In this document: piece by piece, positions 47,837 through 57,774 of the stretch
How positions within the stretch are numbered: position 1 is the stretch's first letter
Layout: the number at the start of each line of letters is the position of its first letter
Source of the DNA: Clostridium paridis
GTDB taxonomy: Bacteria > Bacillota > Clostridia > Clostridiales > Clostridiaceae
NCBI RefSeq assembly: GCF_016765615.1
Contig: NZ_JAESWA010000029.1
Span: forward strand, 124,001-188,000
Reading direction: 5' to 3'
DNA: 64,000 nucleotides
Position numbers and translations under genes: made by a program
The notes under the pieces: generated by a model
What the model was told of the DNA's origin: nothing
Database searches by the model: none
Seen by the model: only the letters and a program-made list of their open reading frames with translations

Positions 47837-49252
47837 ATGGATAATATAAAAGTTAATGACATAAAAAATAGGTTGGCAAACATTTATGATATTAAGTATC
47901 GAGATATAAGAAATGACAAAGGTAATATTACATTAATTTATGTGGATAGTCTTTGCGATGCAAAATTTATAAGTGAATATGTAATTGCTCCAATGATGAG
48001 ATATACTCAAGCATGTAATGATATTGAGAAAATTAAAAAAGAAGTGATAGTTGCGTCTACGGTAAATGATATCAATTCTTTGGATCATGCGGTAGATCTT
48101 ATTTTATCAGCTCATGTTGTAATAGTATTTTCATATTTAAATAAGGCAATTTATTGTGAGGCAAAGGGTTTCGTAAAAAGGGCAATTGATATACCTATTA
48201 CTGAAACTGTAATTAAGGGCCCAAGAGAAGGCTTCACAGAGAATATACAAGATAATATATCAGCAATAAGAAGAAGAATAAAGACTCAAGATTTAAAGAT
48301 AGAAAATATGAAGATTGGAAAATATTCAAAAACTGAAATAGCTATGATTTATATACAGGGTTCAGCTCCAGATAATCTTATAAATTACGTTCGAGGAAAA
48401 ATAAATAACATAATAGAAGCTTATGGAGAAAACTCAGTGTTATCTGAAAATAATATTGAAGAAGAATTAAGGTGCAAAGGGACGGCATTTGATACTATAG
48501 GATATACTGAAAAACCTGATATTATATCATCAAAAATTATGGAAGGCAGAGTAGCTATATTGACGGATGGAACTAGCTTTGCAATTACAGCACCATACTT
48601 TTTTATAGAAAACTTTCAAACAACTGATGATTATACACTTAATAAGTTCTCAGCTAATTTGGGAAGGATATTAAGATGGTTTAGTTTTTTACTCGCAACG
48701 TTAATTCCAGGCTTATATCTTTCACTAATTACTTATCATTTTAAGCTTGTACCTACAATTTTTCTATATAGAATTGCAATATTTAGAGCTGGAGTTCCAG
48801 TTCCTACAGTAGTGGAACTTGTATATATGATAGTATTCTTTCAAATAATTAGGGAAGCTGGGGTCAGATTGCCACAACCCATAGGTCCTACTTTGAGTAT
48901 AGTTGGAGCACTTATCTTAGGAGAGGCTGCAGTAAACTCTGGGCTTGCTTCTCAAGTTACTGTTGTAGTTGTAGCCATTACAGCAATAGCATCATATTTA
49001 ATTCCTAGTATGCAAGCAGGGGTGTTTATGTGGAATCTGGTAATCATTGGTTTTTCTTCACTATTAGGGTTGCCTGGGTTTTACATGGGAGTAACTATAT
49101 TTATTTCTCATCTTGCTAGCTTAACAAGTTGTGGATATCCATATCTTTATCCATTAGGAACATTAAAAAGGCTTAAGTATAAAGATGTAATCTTCAGAGG
49201 AGATTTAAAGAATATATCATCAGATATTCTTCCTAGGGAGGAGAAATCATGA
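47837..49252 (+). CDS. gerKA: Spore germination receptor subunit A, GerKA/GerAA type
   Basis: A 471-residue subunit. The N-terminal soluble domain covers about 1-240 (IKGPREGFTENIQDNISAIRRRI is the family signature, shown as two parts GPREGFTEN and NISAIRRRI). Four to five membrane segments (about 280-440) follow, containing RAGVPVPTVVELVYMI and QPIGPTLSIVGALILGEAAV. It works with the B and C subunits as a germinant receptor. Ribosome site is weak (ggtgatg). The stop overlaps gerKC by four bases. Confidence 0.92.
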   Translation: MDNIKVNDIKNRLANIYDIKYRDIRNDKGNITLIYVDSLCDAKFISEYVIAPMMRYTQACNDIEKIKKEVIVASTVNDINSLDHAVDLILSAHVVIVFSYLNKAIYCEAKGFVKRAIDIPITETVIKGPREGFTENIQDNISAIRRRIKTQDLKIENMKIGKYSKTEIAMIYIQGSAPDNLINYVRGKINNIIEAYGENSVLSENNIEEELRCKGTAFDTIGYTEKPDIISSKIMEGRVAILTDGTSFAITAPYFFIENFQTTDDYTLNKFSANLGRILRWFSFLLATLIPGLYLSLITYHFKLVPTIFLYRIAIFRAGVPVPTVVELVYMIVFFQIIREAGVRLPQPIGPTLSIVGALILGEAAVNSGLASQVTVVVVAITAIASYLIPSMQAGVFMWNLVIIGFSSLLGLPGFYMGVTIFISHLASLTSCGYPYLYPLGTLKRLKYKDVIFRGDLKNISSDILPREEKS

Positions 49253-50370
49253 AAAAAATAATATTAATAATGTTAATGATTATATCCTTGAACTTAAATG
49301 GCTGTTACAATTACAGGGATATGAATAAGCTTCTTTTTTCTAGCCTACAGATATATGATATAGATGAGAAAGAGGAGGAGTATAAAGTTTATAATGAGTG
49401 CTTTAAGGCGTTAAGAGGAGAAGGAGAAAAGGCTGGTTTAGAAAGAAAAGTTATTTTAAAAGGTAGAGGAAGAAGTATAAATGATGCATTAAATGATCTC
49501 TATATGTCTGCAGGTTATCAAATCGCTTATGATGTAAACAAGATTTTAATTTACACAGAGAGCGCTGCTAGATATGGCCTAGATAATTTTACAGATTTTC
49601 CAGATAGAGATCCAAAACCAACCTTAAGACAATTTATGTTTATATATGAGGGAGATCCTGAAAACTTTATTAACATTTCTTTAGACGATGAGAAGTATTT
49701 GGGAGAATTCCTTGAAAATATGATGTTATATCAAAATAAAGCTTCAAATATCATTGATTTAAGACTTAATAATTATTTAAATAATAAGCTTATGGGAAGT
49801 AGGACAAATGTTGTACCTATTGTTGAAAGGACCGAAAAATCCATAAAAACTAGAATTGGAGTTAATGGTGCAGCAGTTTTAGTAGATGGAAAAATGTTAG
49901 ATAAAATTAATAATGAGCAAGTTGAGGCATATAACCTTTTAAACAATAAGCTTAAATCAGGAGGTTTATTTGTCGGAAACCCAGAGCATAAAGAAAAGAT
50001 TGTTTCTCTAAATATTTTATCAAGTAAGCCTAAAAGAAAAGTATATTTAGAGGATGGTAGAGTTAAAGCCAATATAGTTATAGACACAAGACTATCTGTT
50101 AATGAAGCGCAAATTAGCTTAAGATTAAGTGATGATAATATTAGAAAAGAGATAAAAGGTAGTGCTGAAGAGAAGATAACAAAAAAGTGTAACGAATTAT
50201 TTAATAAATTTAAAATGAATGGTATAGATATTTTGAATATTGAAAGAGAATTGAACATGAAATATCCCAATAATAATATAGAAAACCCAATATCAAAGAC
50301 AGATTTAGAGGTTCAAGTAAATGTTAGAATTGATGGAAGCGGAGATATTAAGGATACACAAGGAAAATAA
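49249..50370 (+). CDS. gerKC: Spore germination receptor lipoprotein, GerKC/GerAC type
   Basis: A 373-residue lipoprotein. The signal peptide ends in LNGC with the lipid cysteine at residue 19, followed by YNYRDMNKL as in GerAC proteins. The rest has the family's three-domain pattern, including VILKGRGRSINDALNDLYMSAG and a C-terminal GerAC domain (about 200-350). It overlaps gerKA by four bases (ATGA), so the two are coupled. A terminator shared with the convergent chemoreceptor gene follows. Confidence 0.9.
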   Translation: MKKIILIMLMIISLNLNGCYNYRDMNKLLFSSLQIYDIDEKEEEYKVYNECFKALRGEGEKAGLERKVILKGRGRSINDALNDLYMSAGYQIAYDVNKILIYTESAARYGLDNFTDFPDRDPKPTLRQFMFIYEGDPENFINISLDDEKYLGEFLENMMLYQNKASNIIDLRLNNYLNNKLMGSRTNVVPIVERTEKSIKTRIGVNGAAVLVDGKMLDKINNEQVEAYNLLNNKLKSGGLFVGNPEHKEKIVSLNILSSKPKRKVYLEDGRVKANIVIDTRLSVNEAQISLRLSDDNIRKEIKGSAEEKITKKCNELFNKFKMNGIDILNIERELNMKYPNNNIENPISKTDLEVQVNVRIDGSGDIKDTQGK

Positions 50371-50389
50371 TATTATATATATAAAAGAA

Positions 50390-50422
50390 AAGAAGAGTAT
50401 AAGTAACTTATACTCTTCTTTA
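50390..50422. terminator. Bidirectional terminator between gerKC and a chemoreceptor gene
   Basis: AAGAAGAGTATAAGT / ACTTATACTCTTCTT, a 15-bp nearly perfect palindrome flanked by A and T runs. Confidence 0.92.
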
Positions 50423-50426
50423 TTTA

Positions 50427-52439
50427 TTATTTAAGTTTAAAGTGATTAATTTCTGCTTCAAGTTTTTCGGCTAATTCTTTAAGTTCATTTGAAGCTGAAG
50501 TAAATTCGCTCATAACAGCTGTAATTTCTTCTGTTGAAGCAGATACTTCTTCTGTACTTGCAGAGTTTTCCTCAGCTACGGCAGATATACTTTGAATTCT
50601 ATTAACGATATCATCCTTGTGAGCATTAGTATCATTAATTGAAGCCTGAGTTTCTTTGATTCCGTTCATTAAATCATTTATAGAATCAAGGATTTTACTG
50701 AAAATATCCTTAGTTTGACCTACTGCTGCAGTTTGTTCTCTAACAACAGATTTTGTAGTTTGCATTGAAGTAACTGCTAGTTCAGTATTTCCTTTAATAT
50801 TCTCTATTAACTGTTGAATTTGATTAGTAGCACTAGTAGATTCTTCTGCTAGTTTTCTTATTTCTTCAGCTACCACTGAGAAACCTCTTCCAGCTTCACC
50901 AGCACGAGCAGCTTCGATAGCGGCATTAAGTGCTAACAGATTAGTCTGCTCAGCTATACTATTAATTGCATCAGTGATTAAGCCAATTTGAGCAGTTGAT
51001 TCATTCATCTCATCTATAACATTAGAAACTGATATAGTTGAAGAATTTGCTTCCTCGGTTTTAGAAGTAAGTACATTAACTACCTTTAATCCATCTTGGC
51101 TAAGTGAATTAGTTTCATTGGAAATAGTATTCATCTTATTTGCTAGCTGCTCAATATTTTCAATTCTTAGTGCTAAATTATCAATAGCTTCAGCACCCTC
51201 TTGGATATCTCTAGCCTGAGAAGTTGTACCTTGAGCTACTTGGTCAATTGTTAAGCTAACTTCGTTTATAGCCTTTGCAGTTTCGTTGGCACTATCGTTA
51301 ATAGATACTGCAGTCTCTGTTAATGAATTTGCTGAGTTTTTAACATTATCCATCATGTTGGTAATTTGATCTAACATTTCATTAAAGTTATCACCTAACT
51401 CTAAGAATTCATCCTTTGAATCTATCTTAATTCTTGAGGAAAGATCTCCAGCAGAGGCTTTTTCAAAAATTGCTTTTAAGTTTAATACATGTTTAGTAAT
51501 TGATCTACTAGTTAAGATTGAAACTATGATTGAAATAACCGCTATAGCGAAAATAATATATAATGTTGTATTACGAATTCCATTGGTATCATTAGTTAGC
51601 TCAGTTTCATTCATTGCTGAAATAACTTTCCATCCAGTTATTGAATTAGTGGCATAACTAGAAAATTTCTTTTCACCTTTATATGTATAAGTTCCAAAAC
51701 CTTTAGCTTTTGACTGAACATCTTTCCATATATCCAATTTAGTAACATTATTGGCACCTAATTCACCAGCATTTGGATGAGCAATAGCATTTCCAGCTGC
51801 ATCAGTTATATATACATATCCACTATTTCCTAGTTTTATGTCTGATAGTTGTTTAGAAAGGGTATCTAAACTTAAATCAATAGACACAACACCTACGATT
51901 TGTCCATTGTTTTCAACTGCTTTAGAAACAGATACTACAAAGTTTCCACTGGAAGCATCTTTATATGGATCAGAAAAAACAACTTTACCTTTGTTTTCAA
52001 CTGCTTTTTGATACCATGGTCTTATTGTAGGATCATAATCTGCAGGTAATTGTTGGGCAGGATATATGTCCATTTTTTTTGTAGCATGTCCAAAATATAC
52101 ATTTAAAAAGTCTTTATGACTATTTTTTATATCTCCCAATAATCCCATTACATTAGAAAGATACTCTGGATGAGCTTCAATATCTTTCAAATTAGCATTT
52201 ACGGACATCATATCAGTAGTATTTTCAATACCTGTGAAGTAGTTATCTATGCTTTTATTTACTTGTGTAAGATTCTGATCTGCAGAAACTTGAAGCTTAT
52301 TGCTTAATAGGGTATAAGACTGCTTGTACGATAATATTCCAAGTATTAAAACGGGCACAATACATAAAAGTAATAGAATACTTAATAGTCTCACTCTTAT
52401 GCTGCTTAAATTTAATGAATTCTTACTTTTCTTCGACAT
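50427..52439 (-). CDS. Methyl-accepting chemotaxis protein with dCache sensor
   Basis: A 670-residue receptor. Helix 1 is about 17-39; the external dCache domain covers about 40-280 with [34 protein letters not shown] and [14 protein letters not shown]. Helix 2 is about 287-308, HAMP about 309-362, and the signalling domain carries [21 protein letters not shown]. dCache domains often bind amino acids or organic acids. ATG 52439 is preferred to GTG 52448, since agaggaag is nine bases upstream. A probable promoter (TTGTTT, 17 bases, TGATAT) lies at 52507-52479 on the minus strand. Confidence 0.94.
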   Translation of the reverse strand: MSKKSKNSLNLSSIRVRLLSILLLLCIVPVLILGILSYKQSYTLLSNKLQVSADQNLTQVNKSIDNYFTGIENTTDMMSVNANLKDIEAHPEYLSNVMGLLGDIKNSHKDFLNVYFGHATKKMDIYPAQQLPADYDPTIRPWYQKAVENKGKVVFSDPYKDASSGNFVVSVSKAVENNGQIVGVVSIDLSLDTLSKQLSDIKLGNSGYVYITDAAGNAIAHPNAGELGANNVTKLDIWKDVQSKAKGFGTYTYKGEKKFSSYATNSITGWKVISAMNETELTNDTNGIRNTTLYIIFAIAVISIIVSILTSRSITKHVLNLKAIFEKASAGDLSSRIKIDSKDEFLELGDNFNEMLDQITNMMDNVKNSANSLTETAVSINDSANETAKAINEVSLTIDQVAQGTTSQARDIQEGAEAIDNLALRIENIEQLANKMNTISNETNSLSQDGLKVVNVLTSKTEEANSSTISVSNVIDEMNESTAQIGLITDAINSIAEQTNLLALNAAIEAARAGEAGRGFSVVAEEIRKLAEESTSATNQIQQLIENIKGNTELAVTSMQTTKSVVREQTAAVGQTKDIFSKILDSINDLMNGIKETQASINDTNAHKDDIVNRIQSISAVAEENSASTEEVSASTEEITAVMSEFTSASNELKELAEKLEAEINHFKLK

Positions 52440-52582
52440 ATTAAACACTTCCTCTACAATATATTACATACTTTGATAATATCATATTTCTACTCGTGAA
52501 TAAACAATAATCTGCAAAGAAAAATTTGAGTTTCTTAGTAAATTAATACGTAAATGTTATCAAAATTAGAAAAGTGAAAAAT

Positions 52583-52615
52583 AATTGGCAATTTATTGTG
52601 AAATAATTACCAATT
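52583..52615. repeat. Inverted repeat in the gap before the HTH-PBP regulator
   Basis: AATTGG.AATT (52583-52593) mirrors AATT.CCAATT (52605-52615) across 11 bases. It lies in the 306-base gap 52440-52745, which has no gene. Downstream, TGATATAAT near 52690-52699 is a likely extended -10 element for the regulator gene. The repeat could be an operator; no protein can be named. Confidence 0.4.
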
Positions 52616-52745
52616 GGGCTAATTTTTTTAAATTATTATTTTTATATAAGCACACTTTAGTGCAAGAATTATCAGGAATGGTTTTTAATGATATAATAGT
52701 GATATATTACTACTAGTGAAAAAATAAATTATTCTGGAGGAAAAT

Positions 52746-53699
52746 ATGGCTAATAACACTGCATTAACACCAATCGAAGTAGCAGAACTTCTTAAAATAT
52801 CTAAAAACACAGTCTATGAACTAATTAAACGTGGAGAACTTAATTCATACCGTGTTGGTAAGAAGGTTAGAGTTGATTTAGATGATGTTGAAGAATATAA
52901 AAATAGAACAAAAAGTAATAAAATTAAAAATGAAGATTCTATAGAAAATTCACAAATGAGCAATCCACTTTATTATAATGAACTACCGACCAACCAAGGG
53001 TTTGTAATATGCGGCCAAGATATAATATTAGATATTTTATCTAGATACCTTCAGAATCATCCTAATGGGACATTGGCATTACGATCCTATATAGGAAGTT
53101 ATGATGGACTATATTCTCTTTATCATGGAAAGGTACATATTGCTACAGCACATCTTTGGGATGGTGAAACAGGACAATATAACATACCTTACGTTAAGAG
53201 ATTACTTCCTGGAACTCCAGCAGTGATAATAAATTTAGCAACTAGATTACAAGGGTTTTATGTTAAAAATGGAAATCCAAAGAATATTAAGAGTTTTGAA
53301 GATCTTAAAAGAGAGGATATAACATTTGTTAATAGGGAAAAAGGTAGTGGAACAAGGATATTATTAGACGAATATCTAAAGAAATTAAAAATAGATTCTA
53401 GTAATTTAAAAGGATATAATAGAGAATGTTTTTCTCATTTGTTAGTAGCTAGTGCCGTAGTTAGAGGGAGCGCAGATGTTGGATTAGGAAATGAAAAGAA
53501 TGGATTACAGGTTAGTGGAATTGATTTTATTCCACTGCACAAAGAAAGATATGAGATGGTAATAAAGAAAGAAGATTTAAATAAACCTCACTATAGAGCG
53601 GTAATAGAAATAATTAATTCGGAAGAGTTTAAAAGAGAACTAGAGGGAATTGGTGGATATGATTTATCAGAATTAGGTAAAGTTGTTGCAGAAACCTAA
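52746..53699 (+). CDS. One-component regulator: excisionase-type HTH plus periplasmic-binding-like domain (molybdate/tungstate)
   Basis: A 317-residue cytoplasmic regulator. Residues 5-55 form a MerR/excisionase-type helix-turn-helix (LTPIEVAELLKISKNTVYEL; GELNSYRVGKKVRVDLDDV). Residues about 80-310 form a PBP_like (PF12727-type) ligand domain, with TAHLWDGETGQYNIPYV, FVNREKGSGTRILLDEYL and GSADVGLGNE, the same fold as ModA. The convergent modABC genes make molybdate or tungstate the likely ligand. It probably binds the repeat array at the modA promoter (inference). Ribosome site ggaggaaaat. Confidence 0.85.
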   Translation: MANNTALTPIEVAELLKISKNTVYELIKRGELNSYRVGKKVRVDLDDVEEYKNRTKSNKIKNEDSIENSQMSNPLYYNELPTNQGFVICGQDIILDILSRYLQNHPNGTLALRSYIGSYDGLYSLYHGKVHIATAHLWDGETGQYNIPYVKRLLPGTPAVIINLATRLQGFYVKNGNPKNIKSFEDLKREDITFVNREKGSGTRILLDEYLKKLKIDSSNLKGYNRECFSHLLVASAVVRGSADVGLGNEKNGLQVSGIDFIPLHKERYEMVIKKEDLNKPHYRAVIEIINSEEFKRELEGIGGYDLSELGKVVAET

Positions 53700-53731
53700 A
53701 GTAATAAGTTTAACAGAATATAAAAAATATT

Positions 53732-53766
53732 AAATCCCAGATGCTTAATGCATTCTGGGATTTTAA
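53732..53766. terminator. Bidirectional terminator between regulator and modC
   Basis: AAATCCCAGATGC / GCATTCTGGGATTT with a TTAAT loop; the modC stop is at its right edge. Confidence 0.9.
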
Positions 53767-54830
53767 TCTTCGCTTATAAATATTAAAAAATCTTCGTTTA
53801 AGGATATTCTCCATGGTAGAGGTTTATCCTTAATTAAATTCCATTCTTCAGTAGATATGTCCCACTGAAGATTATAATCATTAGGAGAAATGGGTTCTTT
53901 GTGTAGCTTAAGATAAACCATTCTTCTGAAAGGTGTTTCACAAGTATATGAAGGCCAAACATTAAAGCTATTAATGGAATTTTCTTTGGCTAAAGTTATA
54001 TAATGAGCTCGTATACCTATATGTGTAATATCTGGAAGTATTTCTTTATTTAATTTAATAGTACATTTCCAGTCAGTTAGTTCTATAGTATTTGTGGAAA
54101 TAGCTTTAGCTTTAGATAAGTTTTTACAACCAGTTATTTTTGCGGCTGCAATAGAAGAAGGATTTTTAAATATTTCATTTTTATCTCCATTTGAAACATT
54201 ACGTCCTTTTGAAATTATAACTAAGTTTTCACATAAAGCATAGGCTTCTTCTAGGTTGTGAGTCACAAACAAAGTTGATCCGCTATAATTTGATAGAGTT
54301 TCAGTCATGTGTTTTATCATTATGCTTCTTAAATGATTATCTAAAGCAGAAAAAGGCTCATCTAAAAGCAAAGCTTCAGGTTCAACAGCAAGAGCTCTTG
54401 CTAAGGCAACCCTTTGCTGTTGTCCACCAGATAATTGATGAGGATAATTAGTTCTCAAGTTGCTAATTCTCATCAAATTTAAGTTCTCATTTGTAATTTC
54501 TCTTTTTTGAGTTTTTGAATAACCTTTCATAGCATAAGCAATATTTTCTTCTACAGTCATATGTGGGAAAAGAGCATAATTTTGAAAAAGAAAACCTATT
54601 TTCCTCTTTTGAATCGGAACATTAATTCCTTTTTCAGAATCAAAAAGTATCTTGTTATTTAAAATTATCTTACCACTATCAGGTTTTATTAAACCTGCAA
54701 TACATTTTAAGGTAATACTTTTACCACAACCGGACTCACCTAGTATACCTAGCGTATGCTTGTTAGATTCAAAATTTACATTAAGATCAAACCCAGGTAA
54801 GGATTTTTTTATATCTACGAAAAGACTCAT
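53763..54830 (-). CDS. modC: Molybdate/tungstate ABC transporter ATP-binding protein
   Basis: A 355-residue ATPase. Walker A is LGESGCGKSITLKCIAG, the signature is LSGGQQQRVALARALAVEP, and Walker B is ALLLDEPFSALDN. A C-terminal TOBE-like domain (about 240-350) is present, as in ModC. The start overlaps modB by four bases. It powers oxyanion import with ModB and ModA. Confidence 0.92.
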   Translation of the reverse strand: MSLFVDIKKSLPGFDLNVNFESNKHTLGILGESGCGKSITLKCIAGLIKPDSGKIILNNKILFDSEKGINVPIQKRKIGFLFQNYALFPHMTVEENIAYAMKGYSKTQKREITNENLNLMRISNLRTNYPHQLSGGQQQRVALARALAVEPEALLLDEPFSALDNHLRSIMIKHMTETLSNYSGSTLFVTHNLEEAYALCENLVIISKGRNVSNGDKNEIFKNPSSIAAAKITGCKNLSKAKAISTNTIELTDWKCTIKLNKEILPDITHIGIRAHYITLAKENSINSFNVWPSYTCETPFRRMVYLKLHKEPISPNDYNLQWDISTEEWNLIKDKPLPWRISLNEDFLIFISED

Positions 54831-55516
54831 CTATTTATCCCTCCTTTAATGGAAAGATTACTTCCATTTCTAGTAAAGTAATTACTTAAAAGTATTACTA
54901 TAAGTGAGAGGGTAAATATTAGTAATACCCAAAGCAGTGCTTTGTCCATTTCTCCACCTTCCATAGCGAAAAAGATTGCTATAGGAATGGTTTGAGTTTT
55001 ACCAGGAATATTACCAGCAATCATAAGAGTTGCACCAAATTCACCTAATGATCTTGTGAATGCAAGAATTGTACCAGCAGCAATTCCGGGCCAAGCTAAA
55101 GGAATTGTTATAGTCCAAAATATCCTAAGCTCTGACACACCAAGAGTTCTTGCGGCATTTAGTAAGTTTTCATCTATTTGAGCAAAGGCACCTTTAGATG
55201 TTCTATACATTAACGGAAAGGCAACAACGGAAGCAGCGATAACAGTTGCTGGCCAAGAGAAAATTATATTTATCCCTATTGAATAAAGAAGCTTACCTAT
55301 AGGGCTATTTCTACCGAATATCACAAGTAGAAAGAAGCCTAATACGGTAGGAGGCAGTACCATTGGTAAAATAAAAATAGTATCTATAATACTATGAAAT
55401 CTACCTTTTTTTATAGTTAAAAACCAAGCCGCTATTATTCCGAGGAAGAAGGTAATAGTTGTAGCAAAAAAGGCAGTTTTCATTGATATCCATAAAGGTG
55501 TTAAATCCATTTCCAT
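54827..55516 (-). CDS. modB: Molybdate/tungstate ABC transporter permease
   Basis: A 229-residue permease with five membrane segments. Family blocks are LPMVLPPTVLGFFLL, FPLMYRTSKGAFAQID and the coupling loop ARTLGVSELRIFWTITIPLAWPGI, followed by FTRSLGEFGATLMIAGNIPGKT. The ATG at 55516 follows ggaggt by seven bases. It is placed between modA and modC in one transcript. Confidence 0.95.
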   Translation of the reverse strand: MEMDLTPLWISMKTAFFATTITFFLGIIAAWFLTIKKGRFHSIIDTIFILPMVLPPTVLGFFLLVIFGRNSPIGKLLYSIGINIIFSWPATVIAASVVAFPLMYRTSKGAFAQIDENLLNAARTLGVSELRIFWTITIPLAWPGIAAGTILAFTRSLGEFGATLMIAGNIPGKTQTIPIAIFFAMEGGEMDKALLWVLLIFTLSLIVILLSNYFTRNGSNLSIKGGINR

Positions 55517-55539
55517 AGGTAGTACCTCCTTGATTATTT

Positions 55540-56343
55540 TTATTTTGGCATAAAAGTAAACCCGTATTTTTCAAAGACAACTTTCGATTTGTCGCTGGAT
55601 AGATATCTTAAAAATTCATTAGCAGCATCAGCATTTTTACTACCTTTTAAAACTGCAGCAGGATATAAAACTGAGCTATAGGAGTCTGATGGGGCTTCGC
55701 AGATTATTTTTACTTTTGAAGATGTTTTTGCATCAGTTGCGTAAACAACACCTGCATCCGCATTTGCGCTTTCAGTCCAAGTTAATACTTCTTTAACGTC
55801 TTTTCCATAAACAGCTTTGTTTTTAACTTTATCTAAAATGTTAAGTTTAGTGAAAACTTGTTCAGCATATTGACCTGCAGGGACACTTTTTGCTTCTCCT
55901 AGAGCAATTTTTTTCACTGAATCATTTGCGATATCATTAAAAGAAGTAAGACTTAATGAACTTTCATTAGGTACGATTAAAACAACCTTATTACCAAGTA
56001 GATTTATACGAGAATCATCTTGAATTAAACTTTTATCTTTTAATGAATCCATTTGCTTCGGAGCTGCAGATATAAATATATCAGCTTCAGCCCCTTGCTC
56101 TATTTGTTGTTCAAGAGTACCAGATGCTCCAAAATTATAAGTTAATTTAACATTTGGTTTATCTTTAGTATATAAAGTCTTAATTTCCTCCATTGAATCC
56201 TTTAAGCTTGCAGCTGCTGATATGGTAAGTGTTATTTGTTTATTATCTGCAGAAACATCTTTAGCTTTTTGAGAACAACCAGTAGCTGAAATAATAAATA
56301 TAGTAGTTAAAATAGATATTATTATTTTTTTTGTGTACCTCAT
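55540..56343 (-). CDS. modA: Molybdate/tungstate-binding lipoprotein ModA
   Basis: A 267-residue binding protein. Lipobox SATGC gives the lipid cysteine at residue 23. The oxyanion-binding region begins LTISAAASLKDSMEEI and continues with NFGASGTLEQQIEQGAEADIFISAA; AGVVYATDA is near the C-terminal lobe. ATG 56343 is chosen because aaaaggggg is upstream on the minus strand; a longer frame starting at 56376 would run through it. First gene of modABC; see the promoter array upstream. Confidence 0.94.
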   Translation of the reverse strand: MRYTKKIIISILTTIFIISATGCSQKAKDVSADNKQITLTISAAASLKDSMEEIKTLYTKDKPNVKLTYNFGASGTLEQQIEQGAEADIFISAAPKQMDSLKDKSLIQDDSRINLLGNKVVLIVPNESSLSLTSFNDIANDSVKKIALGEAKSVPAGQYAEQVFTKLNILDKVKNKAVYGKDVKEVLTWTESANADAGVVYATDAKTSSKVKIICEAPSDSYSSVLYPAAVLKGSKNADAANEFLRYLSSDKSKVVFEKYGFTFMPK

Positions 56344-56382
56344 AAATAGACCCCCTTTTTGTAAATATAATGACATGAAGTG

Positions 56383-56484
56383 ACAAAACGTGATTAAAAC
56401 ATACGAAAATGAAATATTTTATAATGTTTTATAACGTTTTGTACTGTTTTGTTATATTATAAAAGCAATGGAAGTAAAAATCAA
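56383..56484 (-). promoter_or_regulatory. modA promoter with tandem decamer operator array
   Basis: On the minus strand, TTGATT (56484-56479), 17 bases, and TATAAT (56461-56456) form a near-consensus promoter. On the plus strand, four adjacent 10-base units cover 56414-56453: ATATTTTATA, ATGTTTTATA, ACGTTTTGTA, CTGTTTTGTT. They span the transcription start and early transcript. An inverted copy of ACGTTTTGT lies at 56383-56391. This looks like a repressor array, probably for the HTH-PBP regulator. The rest of the gap 56485-56714 shows no gene. Confidence 0.6.
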
Positions 56485-56714
56485 TATTTTAAAAATAAAA
56501 GAAAATTTATACAAAAAGTAAAAAGAAAATGTTTTCTAATTGATATATAATTAATTAAAAAGTGAGTTTGATGATAAATTATTAAATATTATGTAAAGCT
56601 TCTTAAGCTATATGATTATGGGGGATTTCAAGTTTATTGTGTTGATAGCATGTGGAGAAGTATGATACAATGATTGAAATATTTAACAAAATAGATAGAT
56701 TGGAGGGAATTGAT

Positions 56715-57752
56715 ATGCCATTAATTAAACCAGCTGCTTTAAAGCCAGGAGATAAGGTAGCAACCATAAGTCTTTCTTGGGGAGGAGCAGGAGATAGAGA
56801 TATTATTTGGAGATACAACATTGGTAAGAAGAGACTAGAAGAAGAGTTTGGTTTACAAGTTGTAGAAATGCCAAACACCTTAAAGGGAACTGAATTTATT
56901 TATAACAATCCTAAAAAGCGAGCTGAGGATTTAATGATGGCATTTAAGGATGAGTCTATTAAAGGGATTTTCTCCTGTATAGGTGGGAGTGAAAGTATCA
57001 GAATCCTACCATATATAGATCTTGATGTAATCAGGAATAATCCTAAAGTATTTATAGGGTATTCAGACACGACAATAACACATATGATATGCTATAAAGC
57101 TGGATTATCTTCGTTCTATGGACCTTCTATCTTATGTGAGTTTGCAGAGAATGTTTCAATGCATGATTACACAAAACTTTGGATTAATAAAGTTTTATTT
57201 AATAATGGAGTAATAGGGAGTATCTCAGCTTCTGAAGTTTGGACAAGCGAATTAGTGCCTTGGGAAGAGAAAAATAAGAATATTTCTAGAAAATTAGAAA
57301 AGAATCAGGGGTATGAATTATTACAAGGTAAGGGTAAGATTCAAGGAAGATTAATTGGTGGCTGTATTGAAGTTCTAGAAATGATGAAAGGTACTGAATT
57401 ATGGCCAAGTATAGATGAATTTGAAAATGGAATCTTATTTCTTGAGACTTCAGAAGATAAACCAGATCCAGCACTTGTTGAATGTTGGATAAGAAGCTAT
57501 GGTACACTTGGAATTCTAAATAAAATCAATGGAATAGTTTTCGCAAAACCTTATGATGATTGCTATTATGATGAATATAAAGAAGCCATATTAACTGTTG
57601 TAAGGAATGAGCTAAAGCTTAAAGACTTACCTATTTTATATAATGTAAATTTTGGACATACTTCACCTATGTGCATATTACCTTATGGTGCTTTAGCAGA
57701 AATAAATTGCGAAGATGTTTCCTTTAGTATATTAGAACCTGGAGTTATATAA
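56715..57752 (+). CDS. LD-carboxypeptidase, S66 family (MccF-like)
   Basis: A 345-residue serine peptidase fold. The nucleophile Ser lies in FSCIGGSESIRILPY (about residue 96), with Glu in LFLETSEDKPDPA (about 240) and His in NFGHTSPMCILPYG (about 313). Canonical members cut the L-D bond of murein tetrapeptide; the MccF branch gives resistance to microcin C-like peptide nucleotides. The start N-terminus MPLIKPAALKPGDKVAT fits the MccF branch. ATG 56715 follows ggaggg; the longer frame from 56652 lacks support. Confidence 0.9.
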   Translation: MPLIKPAALKPGDKVATISLSWGGAGDRDIIWRYNIGKKRLEEEFGLQVVEMPNTLKGTEFIYNNPKKRAEDLMMAFKDESIKGIFSCIGGSESIRILPYIDLDVIRNNPKVFIGYSDTTITHMICYKAGLSSFYGPSILCEFAENVSMHDYTKLWINKVLFNNGVIGSISASEVWTSELVPWEEKNKNISRKLEKNQGYELLQGKGKIQGRLIGGCIEVLEMMKGTELWPSIDEFENGILFLETSEDKPDPALVECWIRSYGTLGILNKINGIVFAKPYDDCYYDEYKEAILTVVRNELKLKDLPILYNVNFGHTSPMCILPYGALAEINCEDVSFSILEPGVI

Positions 57753-57774
57753 ATTAATAGAAGGGGGAATTATT

